Shown here piece by piece: positions 7,391-16,181 of a stretch of DNA of 64,000 nt. Each line of letters begins with the position of its first letter. Position 1 is the first letter of the stretch. The notes under the pieces were generated by a model that did no database searches, had not been told where the DNA came from, and saw only the letters and a program-made list of their open reading frames with translations. The position numbers and the translations under genes were made by a program. The DNA comes from Mucilaginibacter empetricola (GTDB lineage: Bacteria > Bacteroidota > Bacteroidia > Sphingobacteriales > Sphingobacteriaceae), in assembly GCF_024808665.1 (NCBI RefSeq), contig NZ_JANUBZ010000003.1, forward strand, positions 372,001-436,000, given 5' to 3'.

Positions 7391-9988
7391 ATGAATGCAG
7401 AGCAATCAAGGTTAAAGGATACCACCTGGAAAAAATGGGGTCCGTATGTAAGTGACCGTCAGTGGGGTACCGTTAGGGAAGATTATAGTGTCAATGGCGA
7501 CGCCTGGAACTATATAACGCATGAAATGGCCCGCAGTAAAACCTATCGCTGGGGCGAAGAAGGTATTGGCGGCATCAGCGATAATGATCAATTGCTTTGT
7601 TTTGCTGTGTCTTTATGGAATAAAAAGGATCCTATTCTGAAAGAACGCTATTTCGGCTTAAGCAATCCCGAAGGCAATCATGGTGAAGACGTTAAGGAAT
7701 TGTATTATTATCTGGACAATACACCTACGCATTCCTATCAAAAAATGCTCTATAAATATCCTCAAAGCGAATATCCTTACGCCTGGCTGGTTAATGAAAA
7801 TAAAAGAAGAGGGCGCAATGATCCGGAGTTTGAGCTTATAGATACAGGCTTGTTTGAGCAGGATGCCTATTTTGATGTATTTGTTGAATATGCCAAAAAT
7901 GCACAGGATGATATTCTGATAAAAATTACTGTACACAATAGGGGAGACGCCGATGCCGAATTAAACGTTTTGCCAACAGCCTGGTTTCGTAACACATGGT
8001 CCTGGGGCTATGACGATTATAAGCCAGAAATTTCATTAGATTCAAAGGGCGTAATTGATATTTTTCATGAAACGCTCGGTCAGTTTTGGTTAAAAGCGGA
8101 AGGTGCGCCGGATGCGCTGTTTTGCGAAAACGAGACCAATAATAAACGCTTGTACAAATATGACGATGGCAAGCAATTTTATAAGGACGGAATTAACGAC
8201 CATATTATTCATGGAGCAGCAACAGTTAATGATAAAAATAACGGCACTAAAGCCAGTTTTAATTATGATTTAAAAATATCCGCCAAAAGTAGTGTTACTG
8301 TTCGCCTTCGGCTTTCAAAGGATGCCTCTAAAGGATTCGATGATTTTGATCAGATTTTTAATACCCGCGTAGCCGAGGCAGATCAGTTTTATGGTGATAT
8401 TCAAAAGCAGGTTGCCGACCTAGATCGCCGGCTCGTACAGCGCCAGGCCTTTGCTGGTATGTTATGGAGCAAACAGTTTTACTATTATGATGTCCGCCAT
8501 TGGATAAATGGCGATCCCTCACAACCCGCTCCTCCAACTGAAAGAGCAGAGAACCGTAACAGCAAGTGGATGCATTTAAATACCAGAGACATTATTTCCA
8601 TGCCCGATAAATGGGAATACCCCTGGTTTGCATCGTGGGACCTGGCATTTCATTGTTTGCCCTTGGCTACGGTTGATATGGCCTTTGCAAAAAGTCAGCT
8701 CACACTTCTCGTCAGAGATTGGTACATGCATCCCAACGGGCAATTGCCGGCATATGAATGGGATTTTGGCGATGCTAATCCTCCTGTACATGCTATGGTA
8801 ACCTGGAAGGTATATCAGCAGGATAAAGCGGCGAATGATGGCAAAGGGGACACTTATTTTCTGGAGCGTATATTCCACAAGCTGATGTTGAATTTTACCT
8901 GGTGGGTAAACCGCAAGGATGCAGCGGGCAATAATATTTTTGAAGGTGGATTTTTGGGGCTTGATAACATTGGTGTATTTGACAGAAACGCCAAGCTGCC
9001 AATGGGCGAACATTTGGAACAGGCTGATGGAACCAGTTGGATGGCCATGTACTCTTTAAACCTGTTACGTATAGCAGCCGAATTAGCGGTAACTAATACT
9101 GCTTATAACGACATTGCAAGCAAGTTTTTTGAACACTTTATTTATATAGCAGGAGCAATATCAAACCTGGGTAAGGACAATGAGGGGCTTTGGGATGAAA
9201 CCGATGGATTCTTTTACGATCAGCTGCGTTTGCCAAACGATGAAGTTGAAAAAATGCGTGTGAGGAGTGTAGTAGGTTTAATCCCGCTATTCGCATCGGA
9301 GGTTTTGGATGATAGCGATATCACTAATAATCCAATTTTCAGGGATCGTTTATTGTGGTTTGCAAAAAATCGGCCAGATCTGGCCTCGCTTATCTCCCGG
9401 TGGAATGAAACAAAGGCACCTGGCAAACATCTTATCAGTTTGCTTCGTGGTTACCGGATGAAGTCCTTACTGCGATATATGCTGGATGAGAATGAGTTTT
9501 TAAGTCCTTATGGTATCAGGTCAGTCTCTAAATATCATTTAAATAATCCTTACCATGTGTCGCTTGATGGCATGGAGTTTAGCATAAAATACACGCCCGC
9601 GGAAAGTGACAGCGGAATTTTTGGAGGTAACAGCAATTGGCGCGGGCCAATATGGATGCCCATAAACTTTTTGCTTATTCAAAGCTTACACCGCTTTCAT
9701 CAGTACTATGGCGACGATTATAAAGTTGAATGCCCAACGGGATCGGGCAACTTTATGAATTTGCAAGAAGTGGCCGAGGAACTATATGGAAGATTATCGG
9801 GCTTGTTTTTGAAAAACAAAAATGACATAAGGCCAGTATTTGGCCATTATAATAAACTGCAAACAGATCCTCACTTTAAGGATTATATATTGTTTTATGA
9901 ATACTATGATGGCGACAATGGTCGCGGAGTAGGAGCATCCCATCAAACAGGCTGGAGTGGATTGATTGCTAATTGTTTAGGTATGTAA
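7391..9988 (+). CDS. GH63-like glycosidase (MGH1-like / glucosidase)
   Basis: This 865-residue protein resembles bacterial GH63-type enzymes: an N-terminal beta-sandwich (about 1-330) and a C-terminal (alpha/alpha)6 barrel. Diagnostic segments are KYRWG-like N-terminal text (AWNYITHEMARSKTYRWGE), WEYPWFASWDLAFH with Asp417 as the likely general acid, GFLGLDNIGVFDR, SNWRGPIWMPINFLL and the C-terminal GASHQTGWSGL. No signal peptide is present, so it acts in the cytoplasm on an alpha-linked glucosyl or mannosyl substrate such as glucosylglycerate or mannosylglycerate; the substrate is not readable. It lies 83 bp after the dipeptidase gene and before a sugar epimerase-like gene. Confidence 0.85.
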   Translation: MNAEQSRLKDTTWKKWGPYVSDRQWGTVREDYSVNGDAWNYITHEMARSKTYRWGEEGIGGISDNDQLLCFAVSLWNKKDPILKERYFGLSNPEGNHGEDVKELYYYLDNTPTHSYQKMLYKYPQSEYPYAWLVNENKRRGRNDPEFELIDTGLFEQDAYFDVFVEYAKNAQDDILIKITVHNRGDADAELNVLPTAWFRNTWSWGYDDYKPEISLDSKGVIDIFHETLGQFWLKAEGAPDALFCENETNNKRLYKYDDGKQFYKDGINDHIIHGAATVNDKNNGTKASFNYDLKISAKSSVTVRLRLSKDASKGFDDFDQIFNTRVAEADQFYGDIQKQVADLDRRLVQRQAFAGMLWSKQFYYYDVRHWINGDPSQPAPPTERAENRNSKWMHLNTRDIISMPDKWEYPWFASWDLAFHCLPLATVDMAFAKSQLTLLVRDWYMHPNGQLPAYEWDFGDANPPVHAMVTWKVYQQDKAANDGKGDTYFLERIFHKLMLNFTWWVNRKDAAGNNIFEGGFLGLDNIGVFDRNAKLPMGEHLEQADGTSWMAMYSLNLLRIAAELAVTNTAYNDIASKFFEHFIYIAGAISNLGKDNEGLWDETDGFFYDQLRLPNDEVEKMRVRSVVGLIPLFASEVLDDSDITNNPIFRDRLLWFAKNRPDLASLISRWNETKAPGKHLISLLRGYRMKSLLRYMLDENEFLSPYGIRSVSKYHLNNPYHVSLDGMEFSIKYTPAESDSGIFGGNSNWRGPIWMPINFLLIQSLHRFHQYYGDDYKVECPTGSGNFMNLQEVAEELYGRLSGLFLKNKNDIRPVFGHYNKLQTDPHFKDYILFYEYYDGDNGRGVGASHQTGWSGLIANCLGM

Positions 9989-10090
9989 TTTTTATTTGCG
10001 TTTAATGTGTTAAAGTGACACAATAAATTTTTTAATTCAGTTTTAATCATTTAGTTTTACGTAACCACATAAACTAAATTATCTTTTAAT

Positions 10091-11029
10091 ATGAATTTAA
10101 ACAGGCGCAAATTTTTGCAGGGTGCCGGTACACTGGCGCTCGGCAGCATAGCTTTTTCAGGAAAAGCGGGTTCATTATTTAATCTTGTTGCTCCACAGCC
10201 CCAACACCCGGTGGGTTTGCAGCTCTTTACCTTTTTTGGAGTTATAGATGAAGATGTAAAAGGCACTTTGACCAGCATAGCTGCTATCGGCTACAAGGAA
10301 ATGGAATCGGCATTCAGTAAAAAGGGTGGTTATTATGGCTTAACGCCTAAAGAATTTAAAAGCCTGGTAAACGATTTGGGCATGTCGTGGACTTCTCACC
10401 ACGTACTTGGAGCTCCTTTTAAATTACCCAAAGGATATAAAATGCCTGTTGGGGCCGATGGCAAGCCAATGGTATTGCCTCCAATGAAAAATCTGCGCGA
10501 AAACATGCAGCAATTGGTTGATGAAGTTGCTGAGGGTGGCGTAAAATACCTGGTTTGTGCCAATTCGCCTACCGGAACTTTGGATGAAATCAAATCAACC
10601 ATCGAGGTACTAAACAAAACAGGTGAGGCCGCAAAAAAGGTGGGTATTCAATTTGCCTATCATAATCACGATATGGAGTTTCATGATGTGGAAGGAAAAG
10701 TTCCTTACCATTTATTGTTATCAGAAACAGACTCCGAAAACGTTAAAATGGAACTTGATTTGGCCTGGGCGGTAAAGGGTGGTCAGGATCCTGTTGAATT
10801 ATTTAAAGCGCATCCGGGCAGATTCCCGCTTTGGCACGTAAAAGATTTGGATGCGGAAAGAAAAACTATATTACCTGTGGGTAGTGGCACAATCGATTTT
10901 AAAAGGATATTCGAACATCAGGCAGATGCAGGCATGAAACACTTTTTTGTTGAGCACGATGAACCGAAAGATCCGTATACAAGTATCGAAAGCAGTTACA
11001 AATACATCACCCAAACTTTAAAAGCATAA
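10091..11029 (+). CDS. Exported sugar phosphate isomerase/epimerase-family protein
   Basis: A 312-residue xylose-isomerase-like TIM barrel preceded by a twin-arginine-type signal (NRRKFLQGAGTLALG), so it is probably exported folded to the periplasm. Barrel and metal-site text includes FAYHNHDMEFHD, ENVKMELDLAWAVKGG, PLWHVKDLD and FFVEHDEP, giving the usual His/Glu/Asp metal ligands. Members isomerise or epimerise free sugars or act on 3-keto-glycosides; the substrate cannot be assigned. It lies 102 bp after the GH63-like gene and ends at a strong terminator. Confidence 0.85.
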   Translation: MNLNRRKFLQGAGTLALGSIAFSGKAGSLFNLVAPQPQHPVGLQLFTFFGVIDEDVKGTLTSIAAIGYKEMESAFSKKGGYYGLTPKEFKSLVNDLGMSWTSHHVLGAPFKLPKGYKMPVGADGKPMVLPPMKNLRENMQQLVDEVAEGGVKYLVCANSPTGTLDEIKSTIEVLNKTGEAAKKVGIQFAYHNHDMEFHDVEGKVPYHLLLSETDSENVKMELDLAWAVKGGQDPVELFKAHPGRFPLWHVKDLDAERKTILPVGSGTIDFKRIFEHQADAGMKHFFVEHDEPKDPYTSIESSYKYITQTLKA

Positions 11030-11047
11030 GCGTTTGTAAATGTGCAT

Positions 11048-11090
11048 AAATGGGTAAATATTAGTATTCAATAATATTTACCCATTTTAT
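11048..11090. terminator. Bidirectional terminator between convergent genes
   Basis: A perfect 16-bp stem (AAATGGGTAAATATTA / TAATATTTACCCATTT) with an 8-nt loop sits between the epimerase gene (+) and the small paralogue at 11093 (-). T-rich flanks on both sides allow termination in either direction. Confidence 0.9.
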
Positions 11091-11092
11091 AT

Positions 11093-11443
11093 TTATAATG
11101 TAGGATAAGGCTTCATTACCGAGCGAATGCCTTTTACACGGCTTTTTACCCAGGTATAAATAGATGAGTTTTCCAGGTAATTCCTGATGCTGTCATCATT
11201 GCGGATGGCGGTAACCACGTCTCTTAATATATTTTTTACCGGCGAACTTTTGCTAACTGTACTTACAATTTCTTCCAGTTGATCCGCATAAGTTACTGCT
11301 TCGTACTCATTATCAAAAACCAAAAAAACCTTGTTTTTTCTTTTTCCCTTTACGCCTTTTGATGGCTCCGGCAGATGATAATTTTTAAAATCAGCAGAAG
11401 TTATTGGCTTAGGGCTGGTGGGTGGTAAGTTTATACGTAACAT
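11093..11443 (-). CDS. Small paralogous protein B, unknown function
   Basis: A 116-residue acidic/basic protein beginning MLRINLPP. It shares an ordered set of segments with the gene at 11465: the MLRIN start, an LPEPSKGV segment, a hydrophobic strand followed by FDNEYEAVTYADQLEE, and AIRNDDSIRNYLE near the end. It has an extra basic tail of about 25 residues. No signal peptide, membrane segment or catalytic motif is visible. It lies 21 bp after its paralogue, in the same operon and orientation. Function unknown. Confidence 0.7.
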   Translation of the reverse strand: MLRINLPPTSPKPITSADFKNYHLPEPSKGVKGKRKNKVFLVFDNEYEAVTYADQLEEIVSTVSKSSPVKNILRDVVTAIRNDDSIRNYLENSSIYTWVKSRVKGIRSVMKPYPTL

Positions 11444-11464
11444 ATTAATAAGTTTTAGAATTAG

Positions 11465-11743
11465 TTATCGTGAGTAATCCTGAATAAATTCATCGTTCCT
11501 GATGGCCATAATAATATTATTTACGGCTAAATACCTGTTTCCGGTTTTATCATTTAGCTGATAAGAAAAATCTTCCAGTTCGTCTGCATAAGCAATCGCT
11601 TCATCCTCATCTTCAAACTGTAATATCAAATCGTTATTAATCTCAGCATCAACCCCATTTGGGGGTACCGGCAATTGGAATTCTTCAAAAGTGGAGAAAT
11701 TTAATTGCGGAGCTGTATCAGAAGGAACGTTAATTCGTAACAT
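11465..11743 (-). CDS. Small paralogous protein A, unknown function
   Basis: A 92-residue protein, first gene of a two-gene minus-strand operon. It aligns along its whole length with the gene at 11093: MLRINVPS, LPVPPNGV, FEDEDEAIAYADELED and MAIRNDEFIQDY correspond in order and spacing. The pair looks like a tandem duplication followed by divergence. It is rich in acidic residues and has no export signal. I do not recognise the family. The 202 bp upstream (11744-11945) is AT-rich and holds the divergent start region of the ethanolamine permease gene. Confidence 0.7.
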   Translation of the reverse strand: MLRINVPSDTAPQLNFSTFEEFQLPVPPNGVDAEINNDLILQFEDEDEAIAYADELEDFSYQLNDKTGNRYLAVNNIIMAIRNDEFIQDYSR

Positions 11744-11945
11744 AATATGATCTTAAATTAAACAAACATTTATACATACGAAACACAACAAAGGTAAAGC
11801 TGTTTCAATAAATTTAATATTCTGTAATTGTTAATTATTGCTCTTAATCGTTAAATTTCTGTTAACAATTCTATAACGTACCACATTTTGAAATTAGTGT
11901 GACAATGAGTATTTTAAGGCGGCGATAACCAGCGCAGATTAATTT

Positions 11946-13283
11946 ATGGCGAGTACAAAAGCAGAGCATTTAAAAAGAGTATTAAAACCCATACACCTTT
12001 GGGCTATAGCAGTGGGATTGGTTATATCCGGAGAGTATTTTGGCTGGAATTTGGGCTGGGGTGTATCAGGTACTGTTGGCTTTTTAATAGCTGCTATAAT
12101 AGTTACCGTAATGTATATTACTTTCATTTTTAGCTATACCGAATTAACCACTGCCATACCACATGCAGGTGGTGCATTTGCTTACGCATACAGGGCGCTG
12201 GGGCCATTTGGCGGCCTGGTAGCGGGCTATTCTACTTTGATTGATTTTCTGTTTGCTACACCTGCAATAGCCTTTGCATTGGGAGCTTATCTGCATTTTT
12301 TATATCCGGCTGTTCCTGTTTTGTATTCTGCCTTATTTTTTAATGTGGTGTTCATGGTCATTAATATTTTAGGCGTAAAGGAATCGGCTAATTTTTCGGT
12401 TTTTATAACACTGCTCGCCGTTGCCGAATTGTTACTTTTTATGGGTATCGTTTCACCGCATTTTAAAATGAATAATTTTATGAGCCACCCTATGCCATTC
12501 GGCTATTCGGGAATTTTTGCAGCGCTGCCCTATGCCGTTTGGTTTTACCTGGCTATTGAAGGCGTTGCTATGGTGGCCGAAGAAGTAAAGGAACCTAAAC
12601 GCAATATCCCCAAAGGTTATATCTGGGGTTTGGCAACACTTATATTTTTGGCTTTTGGCGTAATGATCCTTACCGGAGGCATCAGCGACTGGCGCAAACT
12701 CGCCAACCTGGATTACCCCTTACCCGAAGCTATTGGTATTGCTTTGGGTAAAACCAGCAGTTTAACCAAAATATTTGCCAGTATTGGTTTATTTGGTTTA
12801 ATAGCTTCTTTTCATGGCACTATTTTGGCCTCGTCGCGGCAGGTTTTCGCAATGGCCCGTAGTGGTTATATGCCCCGGTTTTTATCAACAATTAATCATA
12901 AATTTAAAACACCTCATTGGGCTATTATAGCTGGCGGAGTAGTCAGTTTTATTGCGCTTTATACCGGTACAACAGATAAGGTGGTAATTATTTCGGTAAT
13001 GGGGGCAGTACTGATGTATATTATGAGTATGATAAGTCTGTTTGTGTTGCGCAGAAAAGAGCCTGCGTTAGAACGCCCCTTTGCATCACCTTTTTACCCT
13101 ATATTTCCGGCTATAGCACTTATTATTTCGTCGGTTACCCTTTTTGCTATCATCTACTTTAATTTAAAACTAAGTCTTTATTTTTTTGCTGGCCTGGCTG
13201 TGGTTACCGGCATTTTTTTGCTGATGGGAAAGCATAAGGTACAACTGGTTGAAGACTTTATGGTTGCTCCGGTTAGCGCCTGA
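11946..13283 (+). CDS. eat: Ethanolamine permease (APC superfamily)
   Basis: The 445-residue product is an amino acid-polyamine-organocation transporter with about 12 membrane segments. LWAIAVGLVISGEYFGWN at the first helix and HAGGAFAYAYRALGPFGG are typical of the ethanolamine permease branch. Its position 57 bp before eutB and eutC makes ethanolamine the likely substrate. It is the first gene of the ethanolamine operon; no cobalamin riboswitch was evident in the upstream 200 bp. Confidence 0.9.
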   Translation: MASTKAEHLKRVLKPIHLWAIAVGLVISGEYFGWNLGWGVSGTVGFLIAAIIVTVMYITFIFSYTELTTAIPHAGGAFAYAYRALGPFGGLVAGYSTLIDFLFATPAIAFALGAYLHFLYPAVPVLYSALFFNVVFMVINILGVKESANFSVFITLLAVAELLLFMGIVSPHFKMNNFMSHPMPFGYSGIFAALPYAVWFYLAIEGVAMVAEEVKEPKRNIPKGYIWGLATLIFLAFGVMILTGGISDWRKLANLDYPLPEAIGIALGKTSSLTKIFASIGLFGLIASFHGTILASSRQVFAMARSGYMPRFLSTINHKFKTPHWAIIAGGVVSFIALYTGTTDKVVIISVMGAVLMYIMSMISLFVLRRKEPALERPFASPFYPIFPAIALIISSVTLFAIIYFNLKLSLYFFAGLAVVTGIFLLMGKHKVQLVEDFMVAPVSA

Positions 13284-13340
13284 TTTTTGAATCGAACTAA
13301 AGTCAATAATTCCCTCATTTAACAATTAATAAAACACACC

Positions 13341-14717
13341 GTGTTTCAATATACCGTTCGCAATATAGTTTACAGTTTTGGCGATTTAAAAACGCTACTG
13401 GCCAAGGCTTCACCGTACCGTACTGGCGACGCGCTGGCAGGCGTTTGTGCCGATAGTTATGAAGAACGTGTTGCAGCCCAGATTGCTCTTGCCGATGTCC
13501 CTTTAAAAACATTTTTAAACGAAGCTATAATTCCGTATGAAAAGGATGAGATAACCAGGCTGATTATTGATAGCCATGATGCAAGTGCCTTCAACCTCAT
13601 CAGTCATTTAACGGTAGGTGGTTTCAGGGATTGGTTGTTGAGCGATGAAACAGATACCACCACACTAAAAAGTATTGAAGCTTGTGTTACTCCCGAAATG
13701 GCTGCGGCCGTATCTAAGTTAATGCGCAATCAGGATCTCATCGCGGTAGCAAAAAAATGCGAAGTGATAACCAAATTTCGCAATACTATTGGTCTTAAAG
13801 GCCATTTTTCTACCCGGCTTCAACCTAATCATCCTACAGATGACCCGAAGGGTATTGCAGCCAGCATTATTGATGGCTTACTTTACGGCAGCGGTGATGC
13901 GGTAATCGGCATCAATCCCGCTACTGATAGCCCTGCGGCAGTGCAAAATCTATTGATGCTGATAGATGCCATTCGTGAGCAGTTTGATATCCCTACGCAG
14001 TCATGTGTGCTGAGCCACGTTACTACCACGCTCGAATTGATTAATAAAGGTGCTCCGGTTGACCTCTGTTTTCAATCTATCGGCGGAACGGAGGTAACCA
14101 ATTCAAGTTTCGGGATTAATATTGCGTTACTCAATGAAGCTTACGAAGCAACCTTATCGCTTAAACGCGGAACCATAGGTGAAAATGTAATGTATTTTGA
14201 AACCGGGCAGGGGAGTGAGCTTTCGGCCAATGGCCATCATGGTGTTGATCAGCAAACCTGCGAGGTAAGGGGGTATGCTATTGCGCGAAAGTATAAGCCA
14301 CTATTGGTAAACACTGTAGTAGGTTTTATTGGCCCCGAATATTTATACGATGGCAAACAGATTATCCGCGCCGCACTCGAAGATCATTTTTGCGGCAAAC
14401 TGCTTGGTTTACCTATGGGCGTTGATGTTTGTTATACTAATCATGCTGAAGCCGACCAGGATGATATGGATAATTTGCTTACTTTATTAGGCGTTGCCGG
14501 ATGTAACTTTATAATGGGTATACCCGGATCGGACGATATTATGCTGAATTATCAATCTACCTCATTTCATGATGCTTTATATTTGAGAAAAGTATTGGGT
14601 TTACGGCCGGCTCCAGAGTTTGAGCAATGGCTGATAAAACAAGGAATAGTAGATGAAGTTGGGACGCTGACGGGCGCCAACAACACAAAATTGTTAAACC
14701 TGATTGCGAGGATGTAA
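13341..14717 (+). CDS. eutB: Ethanolamine ammonia-lyase large subunit
   Basis: A 458-residue EutB with a GTG start at 13341. With EutC it splits ethanolamine into acetaldehyde and ammonia using adenosylcobalamin. Substrate-site residues known from the enterobacterial enzyme are in place: Arg159 and Gln161 (STRLQPNHPTDDP), Asn192 (GINPATDSP), Glu287 (MYFETGQGSE) and Asp361 (MGVDVCYTNH). Length is normal for the family. The gene is 13 bp before eutC. No microcompartment or reactivase (EutA) gene lies nearby. Confidence 0.97.
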   Translation: MFQYTVRNIVYSFGDLKTLLAKASPYRTGDALAGVCADSYEERVAAQIALADVPLKTFLNEAIIPYEKDEITRLIIDSHDASAFNLISHLTVGGFRDWLLSDETDTTTLKSIEACVTPEMAAAVSKLMRNQDLIAVAKKCEVITKFRNTIGLKGHFSTRLQPNHPTDDPKGIAASIIDGLLYGSGDAVIGINPATDSPAAVQNLLMLIDAIREQFDIPTQSCVLSHVTTTLELINKGAPVDLCFQSIGGTEVTNSSFGINIALLNEAYEATLSLKRGTIGENVMYFETGQGSELSANGHHGVDQQTCEVRGYAIARKYKPLLVNTVVGFIGPEYLYDGKQIIRAALEDHFCGKLLGLPMGVDVCYTNHAEADQDDMDNLLTLLGVAGCNFIMGIPGSDDIMLNYQSTSFHDALYLRKVLGLRPAPEFEQWLIKQGIVDEVGTLTGANNTKLLNLIARM

Positions 14718-14730
14718 TTATTATTTTATC

Positions 14731-15501
14731 ATGAACAGGGAGATAGAAAATACTGATCCATTAATAGCTTTAAAGGAGTTTACCGCCGCCAGGATAGCTA
14801 TTGGCCGTGTTGGTACCAGCATCCCTATAAAACAGTCGCTCGAATTTAAGCTGGCTCATGCACATGCCCGTGATGCTGTTTATTCTGTTTTAGATATTGA
14901 TGGTTTGATAAATAGCCTTAAATTATATAATTTACCTGTTTTGCATTTGCACAGTAAAGCGCTTTCCCGCCATAAATACTTAAAACGCCCCGACCTTGGC
15001 AGGCAATTAAACGAAGAGTGGATAGAATTACTGAATGATCATAATACAGGTGCTGACGTTGCCATAATTGTTGCCGATGGCTTATCAGCCACCGCAGTAA
15101 ACGAAAATGCATTTCATCTGCTGGAAATTTTAATACCGATGCTGCGTAAAACAGGTTTAACTATTGCACCGCTTTGCCTTGTTGAACAAGGTAGAGTAGC
15201 CATTGGCGATGATATAGGGGGCTTTTTAGGGGCAAAGCTATCTGTATTATTGATTGGAGAAAGACCCGGATTGAGTGCAGCTGATAGTATGGGTGCTTAT
15301 TTGACTTATGCGCCAAAACCCGGCTTAACTGACGAATCGCGTAACTGTATATCAAATATAAGGCCGCAAGGTTTAATGCATAAACCTGCGGCCACAAAAA
15401 TATTTTACCTCATAAACGAAGCGCTTAAAAGAAAACTGACCGGTATTGGATTGAAAGATAATGCCGGATTAATTCAATCAGACGTAGTACCCAATGTCTA
15501 A
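14731..15501 (+). CDS. eutC: Ethanolamine ammonia-lyase small subunit
   Basis: The start is the ATG at 14731, 13 bp after the eutB stop; a longer in-frame start at 14704 overlaps eutB and adds only MRGCNYYFI. The 256-residue product has the EutC landmarks RIAIGRVGTSIP, FKLAHAHARDAV, IVADGLSATAV and the C-terminal domain segments ECLV-like IAPLCLVEQGRVAIGDDIG, LIGERPGLSAADSMGAYLTY and CISNIRPQGL. EutC contributes to the adenosylcobalamin site. Its stop is one base away from the stop of the convergent DUF4251 gene, so there is no room for a terminator between them. Confidence 0.96.
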   Translation: MNREIENTDPLIALKEFTAARIAIGRVGTSIPIKQSLEFKLAHAHARDAVYSVLDIDGLINSLKLYNLPVLHLHSKALSRHKYLKRPDLGRQLNEEWIELLNDHNTGADVAIIVADGLSATAVNENAFHLLEILIPMLRKTGLTIAPLCLVEQGRVAIGDDIGGFLGAKLSVLLIGERPGLSAADSMGAYLTYAPKPGLTDESRNCISNIRPQGLMHKPAATKIFYLINEALKRKLTGIGLKDNAGLIQSDVVPNV

Positions 15502-15502
15502 C

Positions 15503-16027
15503 TTATTTTGACTTTATGCTTTCGATATAGCCATCAAAAGAAATAGGATCGCGATTGGAGCTGATTACCCGCAGTGTTGCATAACCATTTGTGGATATGG
15601 AAAGATACATCTGCTGAACGCTTCTCCAATTGGAAATATTGCTGTCCTTTGGCTTAATAGTAATTTCCCAGCCTCCTTTTTTCCCAGGTTTATTATCATA
15701 ACTAAAATCGGCAGTTTTAAATTTAATACCTCCTTCATTGGTATAAATGTCATTTGGCGCAGTATAGGCCCTGCCAAAATAAGGTAAGTAAGCCGTAATG
15801 GTATCTTTCTTAACTATGAAATCGTAATCAGACGTAAGGGTTTTTTGACCACCCCGCATAGGCAATGCGTAATTTGCTTTAAAAACGTAGTGAACGCTAT
15901 CAACCATTTTTTTTATGGTAGCTTCTTTTGCGGCCTGTTTTTGCTGTTTGGTGGTTTGTGCGGCCGCGATACTTAAAACGCAGAAAATTATGGCCGGCGT
16001 AAGGAGTAATTTAACTAAAGTTTTCAT
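15503..16027 (-). CDS. Exported DUF4251-family protein
   Basis: A 174-residue protein with a signal peptide (residues 1-23, cleaved after SIAAAQ). The rest matches the DUF4251 pattern: FKANYALPMRGGQKTLTSDY, DTITAYLPYFGRAYTAPN and GGWEITIKPKD. It is predicted to be periplasmic and rich in beta strands. Function is unknown. It runs convergent to eutC, with the two stop codons one base apart. Confidence 0.85.
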   Translation of the reverse strand: MKTLVKLLLTPAIIFCVLSIAAAQTTKQQKQAAKEATIKKMVDSVHYVFKANYALPMRGGQKTLTSDYDFIVKKDTITAYLPYFGRAYTAPNDIYTNEGGIKFKTADFSYDNKPGKKGGWEITIKPKDSNISNWRSVQQMYLSISTNGYATLRVISSNRDPISFDGYIESIKSK

Positions 16028-16097
16028 GATGAATGGTTTATTAATATAAACGAATTGCAGGGCCGCAAACCTTAATACTAAGTTAAAGTTTTTTAAA

Positions 16098-16128
16098 TAA
16101 AAAAGCCACTCTAAAAAAGAGTGGCTTT
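16098..16128 (-). terminator. Intrinsic terminator of htpG
   Basis: A perfect 11-bp stem (AAAGCCACTCT / AGAGTGGCTTT) is followed on the minus strand by a run of T. It lies about 55 bp past the htpG stop codon. Confidence 0.92.
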
Positions 16129-16181
16129 CGATATAGAATAGAAGCGAATAATAATTGTTATCCGCTGGCGGTTTTTAACCT

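Noticed and set aside
8576..9013. 145-residue minus-strand frame
   Set aside because: It lies wholly within the GH63-like gene, whose catalytic segment is encoded there on the plus strand.
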